Shown here: positions 1 through 5,352 of the stretch, piece by piece | How the letters are laid out: every line of letters starts with the position of its first letter | Numbering within the stretch: the first letter of the stretch is position 1 | Origin: Candidatus Brocadiaceae bacterium | GTDB lineage: Bacteria; Planctomycetota; MHYJ01; JACQXL01; CAKKQI01 | NCBI GenBank assembly: GCA_919901895.1 | Contig: CAKKQI010000175.1 | Coordinates: 1-7,620, forward strand | Direction of reading: 5' to 3' | DNA length: 7,620 bases | The notes under the pieces: model-generated | What the model saw: the letters and a program-made list of their open reading frames with translations, nothing else | What the model was told of the DNA's origin: nothing | Databases searched by the model: none | Translations under genes and position numbers: made by a program

Positions 1-184
1 CCGTAAGGTAGCAAAACTTTTTCGGAATTGCATAGTTCATGATTACGAGAGAATAAAAACAAGGATATAAGTCCCGAATTGAGTTCGGAACAGGCTGGTT
101 GGAATAAATTGGTAAGTTTATCATTAAAATAAAAGATAAAGTCTCGACCGTCCGGTAATCGTTATTAAACTGGAGCCAGGATTT
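1..184. other. Flank downstream of rplL, no gene recognised
   Basis: No gene can be supported here. In many bacteria rpoB follows rplL, but nothing resembling an RpoB N-terminus is visible, and neither ATG that opens a minus-strand frame to the window edge has a Shine-Dalgarno sequence. A small hairpin lies at 74-88 (CCGAA, 5-nt loop, TTCGG). Its arms resemble the CCCCGAA/TTCGGGG hairpin at 1570-1588, so it may be a remnant of the same repeat type. I see no hairpin followed by a T-run that would be a convincing rplL terminator. Confidence 0.3.
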
Positions 185-607
185 TTATTTCAGTTCTACT
201 TTGGCGCCGGAGGCTTCCAGTTCTTTTTTGATTTTTTCCGCTTCGTCTTTAGGGATGCCTGTTTTTACTGGTTTGGGCGCGCCATCAACCAGATCTTTGG
301 CTTCTTTCAAACCGAGATTGGTTACGGCCCGAACGACTTTAATGACCTGAATTTTGTTGGCTCCAATTTCTTTAAGGATGACATCAAAAGTGGTTTTTTC
401 TTCCTGGACGGCGGCCGGTGCAGCAGCCGCAGCGGCTCCGGCGGCGACCGGCATGGCGGCGGTGACACCGAATTTTTCTTCAAATGACTTGACGAAATCT
501 TTTAACCATAACACGCTGGACTGGCTGATAACTTCCAATAAGACCTCGTTTTTTTCCGGATCTTTTAAACCTTTAATATTTTCGGTTAACTCGGCAACGG
601 TTGGCAT
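185..607 (-). CDS. rplL: 50S ribosomal protein L7/L12
   Basis: L7/L12 forms the flexible stalk of the large ribosomal subunit; dimers sit on L10 and recruit translation GTPases. The 140-residue product has the full family layout. An N-terminal dimerisation domain (about 1-50) ends in FEEKFGV, an Ala-rich hinge covers about 51-68, and the C-terminal domain (71-140) carries the factor-binding surface with [19 protein letters not shown] and the GAPKPVK loop. The start is secure: AGGAGG at 613-618 lies 5 nt before the ATG. The N-terminus is about 15-20 residues longer than in typical 120-130-residue homologues. The gene is unusual in context: the next gene upstream is a sugar acyltransferase rather than rplJ (L10), and rpoB is not visible downstream. 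Identity is certain; whether it is the only copy in the genome cannot be told. Confidence 0.97.
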   Translation of the reverse strand: MPTVAELTENIKGLKDPEKNEVLLEVISQSSVLWLKDFVKSFEEKFGVTAAMPVAAGAAAAAAPAAVQEEKTTFDVILKEIGANKIQVIKVVRAVTNLGLKEAKDLVDGAPKPVKTGIPKDEAEKIKKELEASGAKVELK

Positions 608-623
608 ATGAACCTCCTATTTC

Positions 624-682
624 ATTATAGATCTGGCTAAATATGAAAACCAGTATTTAAACACTTTTTTTAAAAAAGTCAA
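624..682 (-). promoter_or_regulatory. Candidate promoter region for rplL
   Basis: The gap between the acyltransferase stop and rplL is very A/T-rich on both strands. On the minus strand TTGACT (677-682) is a good -35, followed after 17 nt by a weak TAAATA (654-659), or after 19 nt by AATACT. A perfect TATAAT lies nearer the gene at 624-629, but it has no good -35, and a start from it would fall within the Shine-Dalgarno sequence. The -35 overlaps a short A/T inverted repeat (ACTTTTTT / AAAAAAGT, about 663-679). Having its own promoter would fit rplL standing apart from rplJ. The exact elements are uncertain because the tract is low complexity. Confidence 0.35.
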
Positions 683-735
683 GAAAAAAATAAAAAAAAA
701 CGTATTTTTTTTGGCGGGGGAAAAGGGAGTGAAAC

Positions 736-1482
736 TTATTGGTTTTCCAGCCATTGTTCCGGCGGAACCGGTTTGGTGGGCCGGGCCGGGGTTCCTTTAA
801 CAATCATCTTACTGGGAACATCTTTAGTAACAACGGAACCGGCGGCCACCAATCCGTCTTCACCAATGGTTACCCCCGGTAGGATCGTGGCATTGGCGCC
901 GATGCGCGCACCCTTGAGCATGGTAACGCCTTTATGATATTTGAAACGTTCTTTGGTCCGGGCCAGAAAATTATCATTGGTAAAAGTTACCTCCGGCGCC
1001 ACAAAACAACCGTCCGCAATACTGGATAAAGCACAAATATACGCCTCGGTTTCTATTTTACATTTTGAACCGATGCTGACTTTATTTTCAACGGTTACCC
1101 CGCGGCCGATAATCGTATAATCGCCGATGGTAACATCTTCGCGCACCGTCGCCAGGTCAGCCACCAATACATAAGGGCCTATTTTTGCGCCGGTATAAAT
1201 TATCACCCCGGCCCCGATAATGGCATTAGACCCGATTTCTGCCGGCGGTAAAGGATTAGTGGCGCCTCCGATGGCCGAAAAAGCTGCTTTCATCGGCATT
1301 TTACCGATAACTGAGTGTTCATCAATTCGGACATTATCTCCGATGATACTGCCGGAGCGGATAATAACCTGGTGTCCAATCTGGCAATTTTGCCCGATTT
1401 TAACATCAGATTCAATAATAATCAGTTCGCCTAATCGGGTTCCGTTTCCAATCTTAGCCGAAGGATGAATGATGTTAGGCAT
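736..1482 (-). CDS. Left-handed beta-helix sugar acyltransferase (WbpD/WlbB-like)
   Basis: A 248-residue hexapeptide-repeat protein that probably transfers an acetyl group from acetyl-CoA to the amino group of a UDP- or dTDP-amino sugar in the cytoplasm. Isoleucine-rich hexapeptides run from about residue 4 to 160 and again from 190 to 222, forming a left-handed beta-helix that acts as a trimer in this family. The loop VTFTNDN (165-171), the segment GARIGANATILPGVTIG (191-207), VVTKDVP (217-223) and the closing KGTPARP (229-235) match the WbpD/WlbB/WxcM type of N-acetyltransferase. It is longer than the usual roughly 190 residues because of extra N-terminal coils. The Gfo/Idh dehydrogenase upstream is the expected partner, 226 nt away across a palindromic repeat. 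The ATG is the natural start for the family (MPNIIHPSAKIG), but no Shine-Dalgarno is visible. Fold is sure; exact substrate is inferred. Confidence 0.85.
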   Translation of the reverse strand: MPNIIHPSAKIGNGTRLGELIIIESDVKIGQNCQIGHQVIIRSGSIIGDNVRIDEHSVIGKMPMKAAFSAIGGATNPLPPAEIGSNAIIGAGVIIYTGAKIGPYVLVADLATVREDVTIGDYTIIGRGVTVENKVSIGSKCKIETEAYICALSSIADGCFVAPEVTFTNDNFLARTKERFKYHKGVTMLKGARIGANATILPGVTIGEDGLVAAGSVVTKDVPSKMIVKGTPARPTKPVPPEQWLENQ

Positions 1483-1493
1483 AGTTCATAATT

Positions 1494-1653
1494 GGTAATT
1501 ATTTAGCGGAATGAAGTAAAACGAGAAAGACTGTCTTTTGCTGTCCCCCTGAATTTATTTCAGAGCCTGCCCCGAACTTGTTTCGGGGGTCTAAAGGAGA
1601 TGCTGAAACAAGTTCAGCATGACAGCGTACTTTCAATCAGCTAAATAATTACC
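1494..1653. repeat. Nested palindromic (MITE-like) repeat, about 160 bp
   Basis: The outer ends are perfect 14-nt inverted repeats: GGTAATTATTTAGC at 1494-1507 and its complement at 1640-1653. Inside them a second pair, GCTGTC (1540-1545) and GACAGC (1621-1626), encloses two hairpins: CCCCGAA/TTCGGGG (1570-1588) and TGCTGAA/TTCAGCA (1601-1619). The core motif, with CTGAA...TTCAG and AACAAGTTCAGCATGACA, looks like a common dispersed bacterial repeat. No transposase is encoded. It fills most of the gap between the dehydrogenase and the acyltransferase. Confidence 0.75.
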
Positions 1654-1659
1654 GTAATT

Positions 1660-1710
1660 GATTACACAGATTTAACCAGTGTCATTTTTTTTGCTTAAAT
1701 CAGTGTAATC
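1660..1710. repeat. GATTACACAGATT inverted repeat
   Basis: GATTACACAGATT (1660-1672) faces AATCAGTGTAATC (1698-1710); the arms match at 12 of 13 positions across a T-rich 25-nt loop. The same 13-mer occurs several times at 5194-5303. The right arm overlaps the TGA stop of the dehydrogenase gene (1709-1711), so the repeat forms the end of that gene. Confidence 0.75.
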
Positions 1711-2722
1711 AGTGGTTAGATATTCTCACCGGTTTTCCACCCTGTTCCAACGATTGCTGGGCTGCGGTTAAAATTTTCACTACTTTTAACCCATCACGGC
1801 CGTCGCTTAATGGGGTTTTGTTATTTTTAATGCAATCAATGAAATGAAGACATTCATTTTTTAACGGTTCGGTCAGTTTCAGGGCCGGGATAATCACATC
1901 GCCGGAACGTAAAGTAATATATTCGGCATAAGTTTCATAACCGGGGGCCCGGTCGGCCCCTTTATCATAAATTTTTATTTTATCGGAAGATTCCATATCG
2001 TCAAAGACGACCATTTTTTTAGAGCCGACGACGGTTAGTTTTCTTTCCTTATGCGGGTCTAACCAGCTGAGATGAACGTGCGCCATTTTTTTATCAGGGA
2101 AAGTTAGGTTGACAAAAACCACATCGGCAATATTCGGTTGAAGATACGCTTCGCCCCGGGCGGTCACCTCAACCGGTTCTTCGCCCAGCAGATACAGGAT
2201 AATAGCCAAATCATGCGGGGCAAAAGACCAGAGGGCGTTTTCATCATGCCTGATTTTTCCCAGGTTTACCCGCTGGGAATAAACATAAAAAATATCACCG
2301 ATTTCTCCGGAATCAATCAGCGTTTTTAATTTTGTTACGGCCGGATGGTATTTTAATAAATGTCCCACCATCAAAACTTTTTTATTTTCATCCGTTAATT
2401 TCACCAGATGTTCGGCATCACTTACTTTTAAAGTTAACGGTTTTTCCACAAAGACGTGCTTGCCTGATTCCAGAGCGGCCCGGGCCAACTGGTAATGGCT
2501 GACGGCTGAGGAACAAATTACCACGGCGTCTATTTTAGCGTCATTAAAAATATCTTGGGGGTCTTTGGTAAGTTTTAACTGCGGGTAATGAGTCCGGATA
2601 TATTGCAACCTTTTATCATCAAGGTCGCAACAGATGGAAAAATTGACGTCGGGTAACTGGCTGAAATTACGAATCAGGTTTTTGCCCCAGTCACCGGCGC
2701 CGATTACGGCTAAATTAATCAT
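1709..2722 (-). CDS. Gfo/Idh/MocA-family sugar-nucleotide dehydrogenase (WbpB/WlbA-like)
   Basis: A 337-residue cytoplasmic NAD(P)-dependent oxidoreductase. The N-terminal Rossmann domain opens with VIGAGDWG (residues 6-13), and FVEKPLTL (91-98) holds the EKP signature with the family's active-site lysine K94. The C-terminal alpha/beta domain has the conserved VNLGKIR...LWSFAPHDL stretch (152-172), where H170 is a plausible catalytic or substrate-binding residue. This block is typical of family members that sit beside hexapeptide acetyltransferases and oxidise the 3-position of UDP-N-acetyl uronic acids (WbpB/WlbA). The acyltransferase directly downstream supports that role, but a PLP aminotransferase would be needed between the two steps and is not in the window. 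AGAGGAA at about 2732-2738 precedes the ATG at a slightly long spacing. Length is normal and the gene looks intact. The family is sure, the substrate inferred. Confidence 0.88.
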   Translation of the reverse strand: MINLAVIGAGDWGKNLIRNFSQLPDVNFSICCDLDDKRLQYIRTHYPQLKLTKDPQDIFNDAKIDAVVICSSAVSHYQLARAALESGKHVFVEKPLTLKVSDAEHLVKLTDENKKVLMVGHLLKYHPAVTKLKTLIDSGEIGDIFYVYSQRVNLGKIRHDENALWSFAPHDLAIILYLLGEEPVEVTARGEAYLQPNIADVVFVNLTFPDKKMAHVHLSWLDPHKERKLTVVGSKKMVVFDDMESSDKIKIYDKGADRAPGYETYAEYITLRSGDVIIPALKLTEPLKNECLHFIDCIKNNKTPLSDGRDGLKVVKILTAAQQSLEQGGKPVRISNH

Positions 2723-2753
2723 CTATAAAATTTCCTCTGGAAACTTTATCCGC

Positions 2754-2800
2754 CCCGTCTCGCCGTGACGGGAGTGGGCTGGATCAGTCCTTCGGCTGAT
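2754..2800. repeat. Two adjacent hairpins in the dehydrogenase leader
   Basis: CCCGTC (2754-2759) pairs with GACGGG (2767-2772), and ATCAG (2783-2787) with CTGAT (2796-2800). Both lie between the proposed promoter and the Shine-Dalgarno of the dehydrogenase, so they would form in its leader RNA. The 11-mer GCTGGATCAGT at 2778-2788 recurs at 5287-5297, which points to repeat-element origin rather than a dedicated riboswitch. No T-run follows on the minus strand. Confidence 0.5.
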
Positions 2801-2801
2801 T

Positions 2802-2829
2802 ACTATAGCAATTAAAATCTGTTTTACAA
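2802..2829 (-). promoter_or_regulatory. Candidate promoter for the dehydrogenase and acyltransferase genes
   Basis: On the minus strand TTGTAA (2824-2829) is followed after 16 nt by TATAGT (2802-2807), which matches the -10 consensus at 5 of 6 positions. Transcription would start near 2795, giving a leader of about 70 nt that contains the two hairpins at 2754-2800. The position, just upstream of the dehydrogenase across a long gene-poor stretch, is where a promoter is needed. Confidence 0.45.
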
Positions 2830-2887
2830 GAAAAATTTGAATTTTTTGAGGGGATTTCGTGAGAGGAAGCAAAATTATTATCCGTCA

Positions 2888-2902
2888 GCCGCCAAAGGCG
2901 GC
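2888..2902. repeat. Perfect GC-rich hairpin
   Basis: GCCGCC, a 3-nt AAA loop and GGCGGC form a perfect 6-bp stem in an otherwise A/T-rich stretch. The shared CCGCCAAAGG core appears on the minus strand in the hairpin at 7033-7050, suggesting members of one dispersed repeat family. No T-run follows on either strand, so a terminator role is not supported. Confidence 0.55.
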
Positions 2903-3047
2903 GTGGACGTAGAGGTAAAGGCAGAAAAATACGAAACTAAAAATGGAAGATTTTCGGTTGGGTCTCATTATCTAAATCATACAGGGTAAAAATAAAAAAT
3001 CAAGCAACCGGTTAGGATTTGGCAAGAAAATTTTAGAGGCGATTTTT

Positions 3048-3697
3048 GTGGTCAAAAAGTAACTTAACAAAGACAATCGCGGAATTGCTCTATCTAATCA
3101 CCAAGAAATTAGTTTTCACTTGCCTCTGGTCCCTTTTTATGGTAATATCTTTCCTGGCTGGAACCTGAATTTGGTCAATTCTTACTATATTCTATCTACT
3201 TTTCCCATTGTTCAGATGTCCGTCGCAGGTACAGGTGGTACAGATACTACTTAACAAATACAATACAAAATTGTTGCGTTTTAAGTGGTGCGGGGACTAC
3301 TTAGCAATTACAGATAGGTATTGCGTCTCCAGATTACGAAGAGCGCAATAATAAATAAGATGGAAAATAATAGCCAGCCAAAAAAATAAATTTGTCGGGT
3401 TTCTGCCGGAAGAAAAGGAAGAATGGTAATTCCTACAAACTCTACTAGTGAAGCGATAACAGTAAGTGATTTTCTTCCAATCATAACCTATTACATGGGA
3501 TATAGTAATGTAACCAAAAAGAATTATACATTATACATTAATCTGTTAATCTGGGGACACATACTAATTTCCTTCCGGTCTGACTTTGGCTGGACGCCCA
3601 ACGGTCCTCGGCCTAAAAATACGGTTAAATAACTGCTCTAATTTCTTAATAAACCCCTCACATCGGGGGTGGTGCAGACTTGTACTTAACAAAGACA
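3048..3697 (+). repeat. Four dispersed copies of a 28-nt direct repeat
   Basis: Copies lie at 3048-3075, 3235-3262, 3285-3312 and 3669-3697, all in the same orientation. Each begins GTGGT, has a variable middle (CAGAC or CGGGGAC types) and ends ACTTAACAAAGACA or a close variant. The two middle copies are spaced 50 nt apart, while the others stand 187 and 384 nt away, so this is not a CRISPR array or a regular iteron set. The third copy contains the stop codon of the possible small gene at 3308-3484. The repeats may be ends of decayed insertion elements; no transposase is visible. Confidence 0.65.
3308..3484 (-). CDS. Possible small two-helix membrane protein, 58 aa
   Basis: A 58-residue frame opens with ATG and starts MIGRKS. 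A hydrophobic segment at about 7-25 contains a glutamate at 15, a short polar turn PAETRQ (26-31) follows, and a second, strongly hydrophobic segment (32-51) ends in WRRN. Positive charges at both ends and none but one arginine in the turn would place both termini in the cytoplasm. TAA and TAG lie directly upstream, so the ATG at 3484 is the only reasonable start. Two overlapping TATAAT boxes on the minus strand (3523-3528, 3530-3535) lie about 40-50 nt before it, without a good -35. Only a weak AGG precedes the ATG. A/T-rich DNA can give such a hydrophobic frame by chance, and a plus-strand frame overlaps it. I do not recognise a family; the call is tentative. Confidence 0.33.
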   Translation of the reverse strand: MIGRKSLTVIASLVEFVGITILPFLPAETRQIYFFGWLLFSILFIIALFVIWRRNTYL

Positions 3698-3839
3698 TAG
3701 GGGTCAAACTTCAACCCTTCGGTAAACTCAGGATATGCTTTTCAACTTAACATTTTACCGTATCAAAGATTGCTTCGGCCAATCATTATAAACTTTACCG
3801 GCCTATTCATACCAATCTTTTCTTTTCATTATTTTGTAA

Positions 3840-4712
3840 TTACGCTTGATACGGTATGACCTGAACCCGGTCATCTTGTCGGATGAGATAACCGCAGTTG
3901 ATGGTCGGGTCGTGCTCCCAGAAACAAAGCCACCGTTCGGCCACGGCTTGTTCAATTAACTCCTTTTTTGCATTAAGCGTTTCTTCCGGATAAAGGTCAT
4001 AACCCATAATATAAGGTAGGTCAATATGAGCGGTGGTGGGAATGAGGTCGCTCCAGAAAATTCCTTTCTTGCCTTCACTTTCAAATAATATTACCTGATG
4101 CCCTCGGGTGTGGCCGCCGGTGATTTTAACCTTTACCCCCGGTACGATTTCGCAGTTGCCTTCAAGCAGTTGTAACACGCCGTGTTCTTTTAAGGGCCGG
4201 ATATTTTCCGGTCGGTAACTGGCCCGGGTGCGTTCGGTCGGATTGGTTGCGTCTTCCCATTCGGTTTTCTGGACGAGATAAGGAGCGTTAGGGAAAGCGG
4301 GGATACAATTATTTTGATTTGGGATTTGTGATTCGGTATTTGTAGTTTTACAGGAAGTATTTCCTCCGGCATGGTCAAAATGGAGATGCGTCAGGATAAT
4401 CAGGTTAATATCTTCTGGTTTAAGATGATGTTCGGCCAGACTGGTTAAAAGGGTGGGCGGATGCCGGATGTCATAAATCTGCCGGAAACGTTCCGGGTAT
4501 TTTTCGTCCGGTCCGATACCGGTATTAACTAAAATATTTTTGCCTTCGGTCTGGATTAAGAGGCAGAATAAGGCCATCTGGATGCGGTTATTTTCGTCGG
4601 CGGGCATCCGTTTTGACCAGAGCGGTTTAGGGACAACTCCGAACATTGCCCCGCCGTCTAATTTGAAGTACCCGTCACAGACCGGATATATTTCAAGTTT
4701 GCCTAAGCGCAT
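3840..4712 (-). CDS. MBL-fold metallohydrolase, AHL-lactonase/YflN-like
   Basis: A 290-residue metallo-beta-lactamase-fold enzyme with a complete dinuclear metal site. THLHFDH (108-114) gives H109, H111, D113 and H114; GHTRGH (200-205) gives H201; D222 lies in FWSDL and H267 in FWEHDP. The layout and PAFPNAPYLVQ / EWEDATNP blocks match the lactonase-like group often labelled N-acyl homoserine lactonase or YflN, hydrolases of lactones or related esters; the substrate is unknown. No signal peptide is seen, so it is cytoplasmic. Between GGNT and PAFPN there are about 18 residues where I recall about 8 in relatives; this stretch is encoded by a heptamer repeat (4316-4343). The gene starts 6 nt after the cupin stop codon, so the two are almost certainly cotranscribed. 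No clear Shine-Dalgarno is present, which fits translational coupling. Why it sits among sugar genes is unclear. Confidence 0.9.
   Translation of the reverse strand: MRLGKLEIYPVCDGYFKLDGGAMFGVVPKPLWSKRMPADENNRIQMALFCLLIQTEGKNILVNTGIGPDEKYPERFRQIYDIRHPPTLLTSLAEHHLKPEDINLIILTHLHFDHAGGNTSCKTTNTESQIPNQNNCIPAFPNAPYLVQKTEWEDATNPTERTRASYRPENIRPLKEHGVLQLLEGNCEIVPGVKVKITGGHTRGHQVILFESEGKKGIFWSDLIPTTAHIDLPYIMGYDLYPEETLNAKKELIEQAVAERWLCFWEHDPTINCGYLIRQDDRVQVIPYQA
4306..4343 (-). repeat. Heptamer tandem repeat inside the MBL hydrolase gene
   Basis: On the plus strand 4316-4343 reads as four 7-nt units: GATTTGG, GATTTGT, GATTCGG and TATTTGT; the adjoining 4306-4315 is also A/T-rich. It encodes about residues 124-136 (Thr/Asn/Gln-rich) just after the metal-binding HxHxDH motif. 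Another frame of the same strand reads QIPNHKSQI, a peptide I associate with a dispersed repeat of candidate-phylum genomes. The frame stays open through the insert. Confidence 0.65.
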
Positions 4713-4718
4713 CGTAGG

Positions 4719-5174
4719 TTAGCCGTCCTTCCGTGTCCAGTCGTACGGTATTTTTTTGGTATGGGCGTCAAGCCGGTATTCATCCGGTTTTTTACGGTGA
4801 TATGGCTCGGTGGGGCAATTCAGCATAATTGCTTCATCAGGGCTGATGCATTTAAAACCGTGGTAAACCATTGGCGGAATCCGAACCAAGATCGGATTAT
4901 GCTCGCCCATAAAAAATTCATTTACTTCGCCTTTAGTCGGTGAACCTTTCCGGTTATCGTAAAGCACCACTTTCATCGTTCCGTGAATGACGGCAAAAGA
5001 ATCTGATTGAATCTTATGATAATGCCAGGCCTTGACCACGTCCGGGTAGGCGGTGGTGATATAAACCTGTCCGAATTTTTGGAATATTTCATCATCGTTT
5101 CGCAAAATTTCCATTACCCGGCCGCGTTCGTCCGGAATCGGATTCAGTTTCTTGATTTTGACATCTTTTATCAT
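4719..5174 (-). CDS. RmlC-like cupin, dTDP-4-dehydrorhamnose 3,5-epimerase family
   Basis: A 151-residue single-domain cupin of the RmlC superfamily, which epimerises or isomerises nucleotide-linked 4-keto sugars. Family marks are DERG (15-18); the KAWHYH motif (49-54), with H51 in the place of the catalytic histidine and H53 next to it; the DNRKGSPT strand (73-80), equivalent to the family's D-x-R-x-GSPT block; YHGF (104-107); and PTEPYHRKKPDEYR (121-134), with Y125 as the probable catalytic tyrosine. The end KIPYDW resembles the usual GYDW closing. It is shorter than classical RmlC (about 180 residues) and has KAWHYH instead of RGLHYQ, so it belongs to a divergent branch whose product may not be rhamnose. 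Start choice is firm: AGGAGAGG at about 5180-5187 precedes the ATG by 5 nt. It heads a two-gene unit with the MBL hydrolase. Confidence 0.87.
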   Translation of the reverse strand: MIKDVKIKKLNPIPDERGRVMEILRNDDEIFQKFGQVYITTAYPDVVKAWHYHKIQSDSFAVIHGTMKVVLYDNRKGSPTKGEVNEFFMGEHNPILVRIPPMVYHGFKCISPDEAIMLNCPTEPYHRKKPDEYRLDAHTKKIPYDWTRKDG

Positions 5175-5193
5175 AATAACCTCTCCTATTAAT

Positions 5194-5303
5194 GATTACA
5201 CAGATTTTAAAACTGCGATTACACAGATTGAAAATACGATCGTCTAAATATCTTCTATCTTAATCTGTGTAATCTAATCCCGCCCTGCTGGATCAGTGTA
5301 ATC
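5194..5303. repeat. GATTACACAGATT repeat cluster
   Basis: Two direct copies of GATTACACAGATT (5194-5206, 5217-5229) face an exact inverted copy (5262-5274) and a diverged inverted copy, GATCAGTGTAATC (5291-5303). The elements can fold into a long stem and would lie in the leader RNA of the cupin gene, ending about 6 nt before its Shine-Dalgarno. The same 13-mer forms the inverted repeat at 1660-1710. Confidence 0.75.
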
Positions 5304-5324
5304 CCTAGATCATCTCTTTTTGAA

Positions 5325-5352
5325 ATTATAAATTATTAATTATGAATGACAA
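5325..5352 (-). promoter_or_regulatory. Candidate promoter for the cupin and MBL hydrolase genes
   Basis: On the minus strand TTGTCA (5347-5352; 5 of 6 consensus) and a perfect TATAAT (5325-5330) are separated by 16 nt. Transcription would begin near 5318 and give a leader of about 140 nt containing the GATTACACAGATT cluster. The -35 lies in the outermost part of the 5345-5562 palindrome, so that element may have supplied half of the promoter. This is the best-scoring sigma-70-like pair by eye in the window. Confidence 0.5.

Larger units (their letters stand above)
2723..3839. other. Gene-poor stretch with repeat remnants, about 1.1 kb
   Basis: No confident gene lies here. The region holds the promoter and leader hairpins at 2754-2829; a perfect hairpin at 2888-2902 (GCCGCC, AAA, GGCGGC); four copies of a 28-nt direct repeat between 3048 and 3697; and a possible small membrane protein on the minus strand (3308-3484). 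On the plus strand a frame at 2816-3067 reads like protein in places but is broken by TAA at 2987 and 2993, so at best it is debris. The stretch 3705-3735, with CCCTTCGGTAAACTCAGG, resembles a decayed copy of a common dispersed repeat. The whole looks like a landing zone for short mobile elements, between the MBL hydrolase gene upstream and the dehydrogenase downstream. Confidence 0.6.

Noticed and set aside
1..141. Minus-strand frame open to the window edge, starting MINLPIYSNQ, as the start of rpoB
   Set aside because: No Shine-Dalgarno and no similarity to the RpoB N-terminus; 40-odd codons open by chance is common.
354..611. Plus-strand 85-residue frame opposite rplL
   Set aside because: It is the antisense shadow of the Ala-rich hinge and N-terminal region of L7/L12.
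2754..2800. Riboswitch or attenuator in the dehydrogenase leader
   Set aside because: Only two simple hairpins, no T-run and no known aptamer pattern; part of the sequence recurs at 5287-5297, which favours repeat origin.
3318..3564. Mini-transposon bounded by GGTATTGCGTCTCCAGATT and AATCTGGGGACACATAC
   Set aside because: The inverted match is only about 14-15 positions with a gap, the left end lies in the possible small gene, and no target duplication is visible; weaker than the other palindromes.
3423..3632. Plus-strand 69-residue frame with AAGGAAGA before its ATG
   Set aside because: The peptide has no recognisable motif or consistent hydrophobic pattern, it lies antisense to the more protein-like 58-residue frame, and it includes repeat-like sequence such as GGGGACACATACT. 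The purine-rich upstream is probably chance.
3048..3697. CRISPR array
   Set aside because: The repeats are diverged, only four in number, and spaced 50, 187 and 384 nt apart; no cas genes are near.
3738..3810. Minus-strand peptide MNRPVKFIMIGRSNL as a P-loop (adenylate kinase-like) remnant
   Set aside because: The frame stops after 15 codons and the glycine-lysine spacing of a Walker A motif is not restored in any frame.
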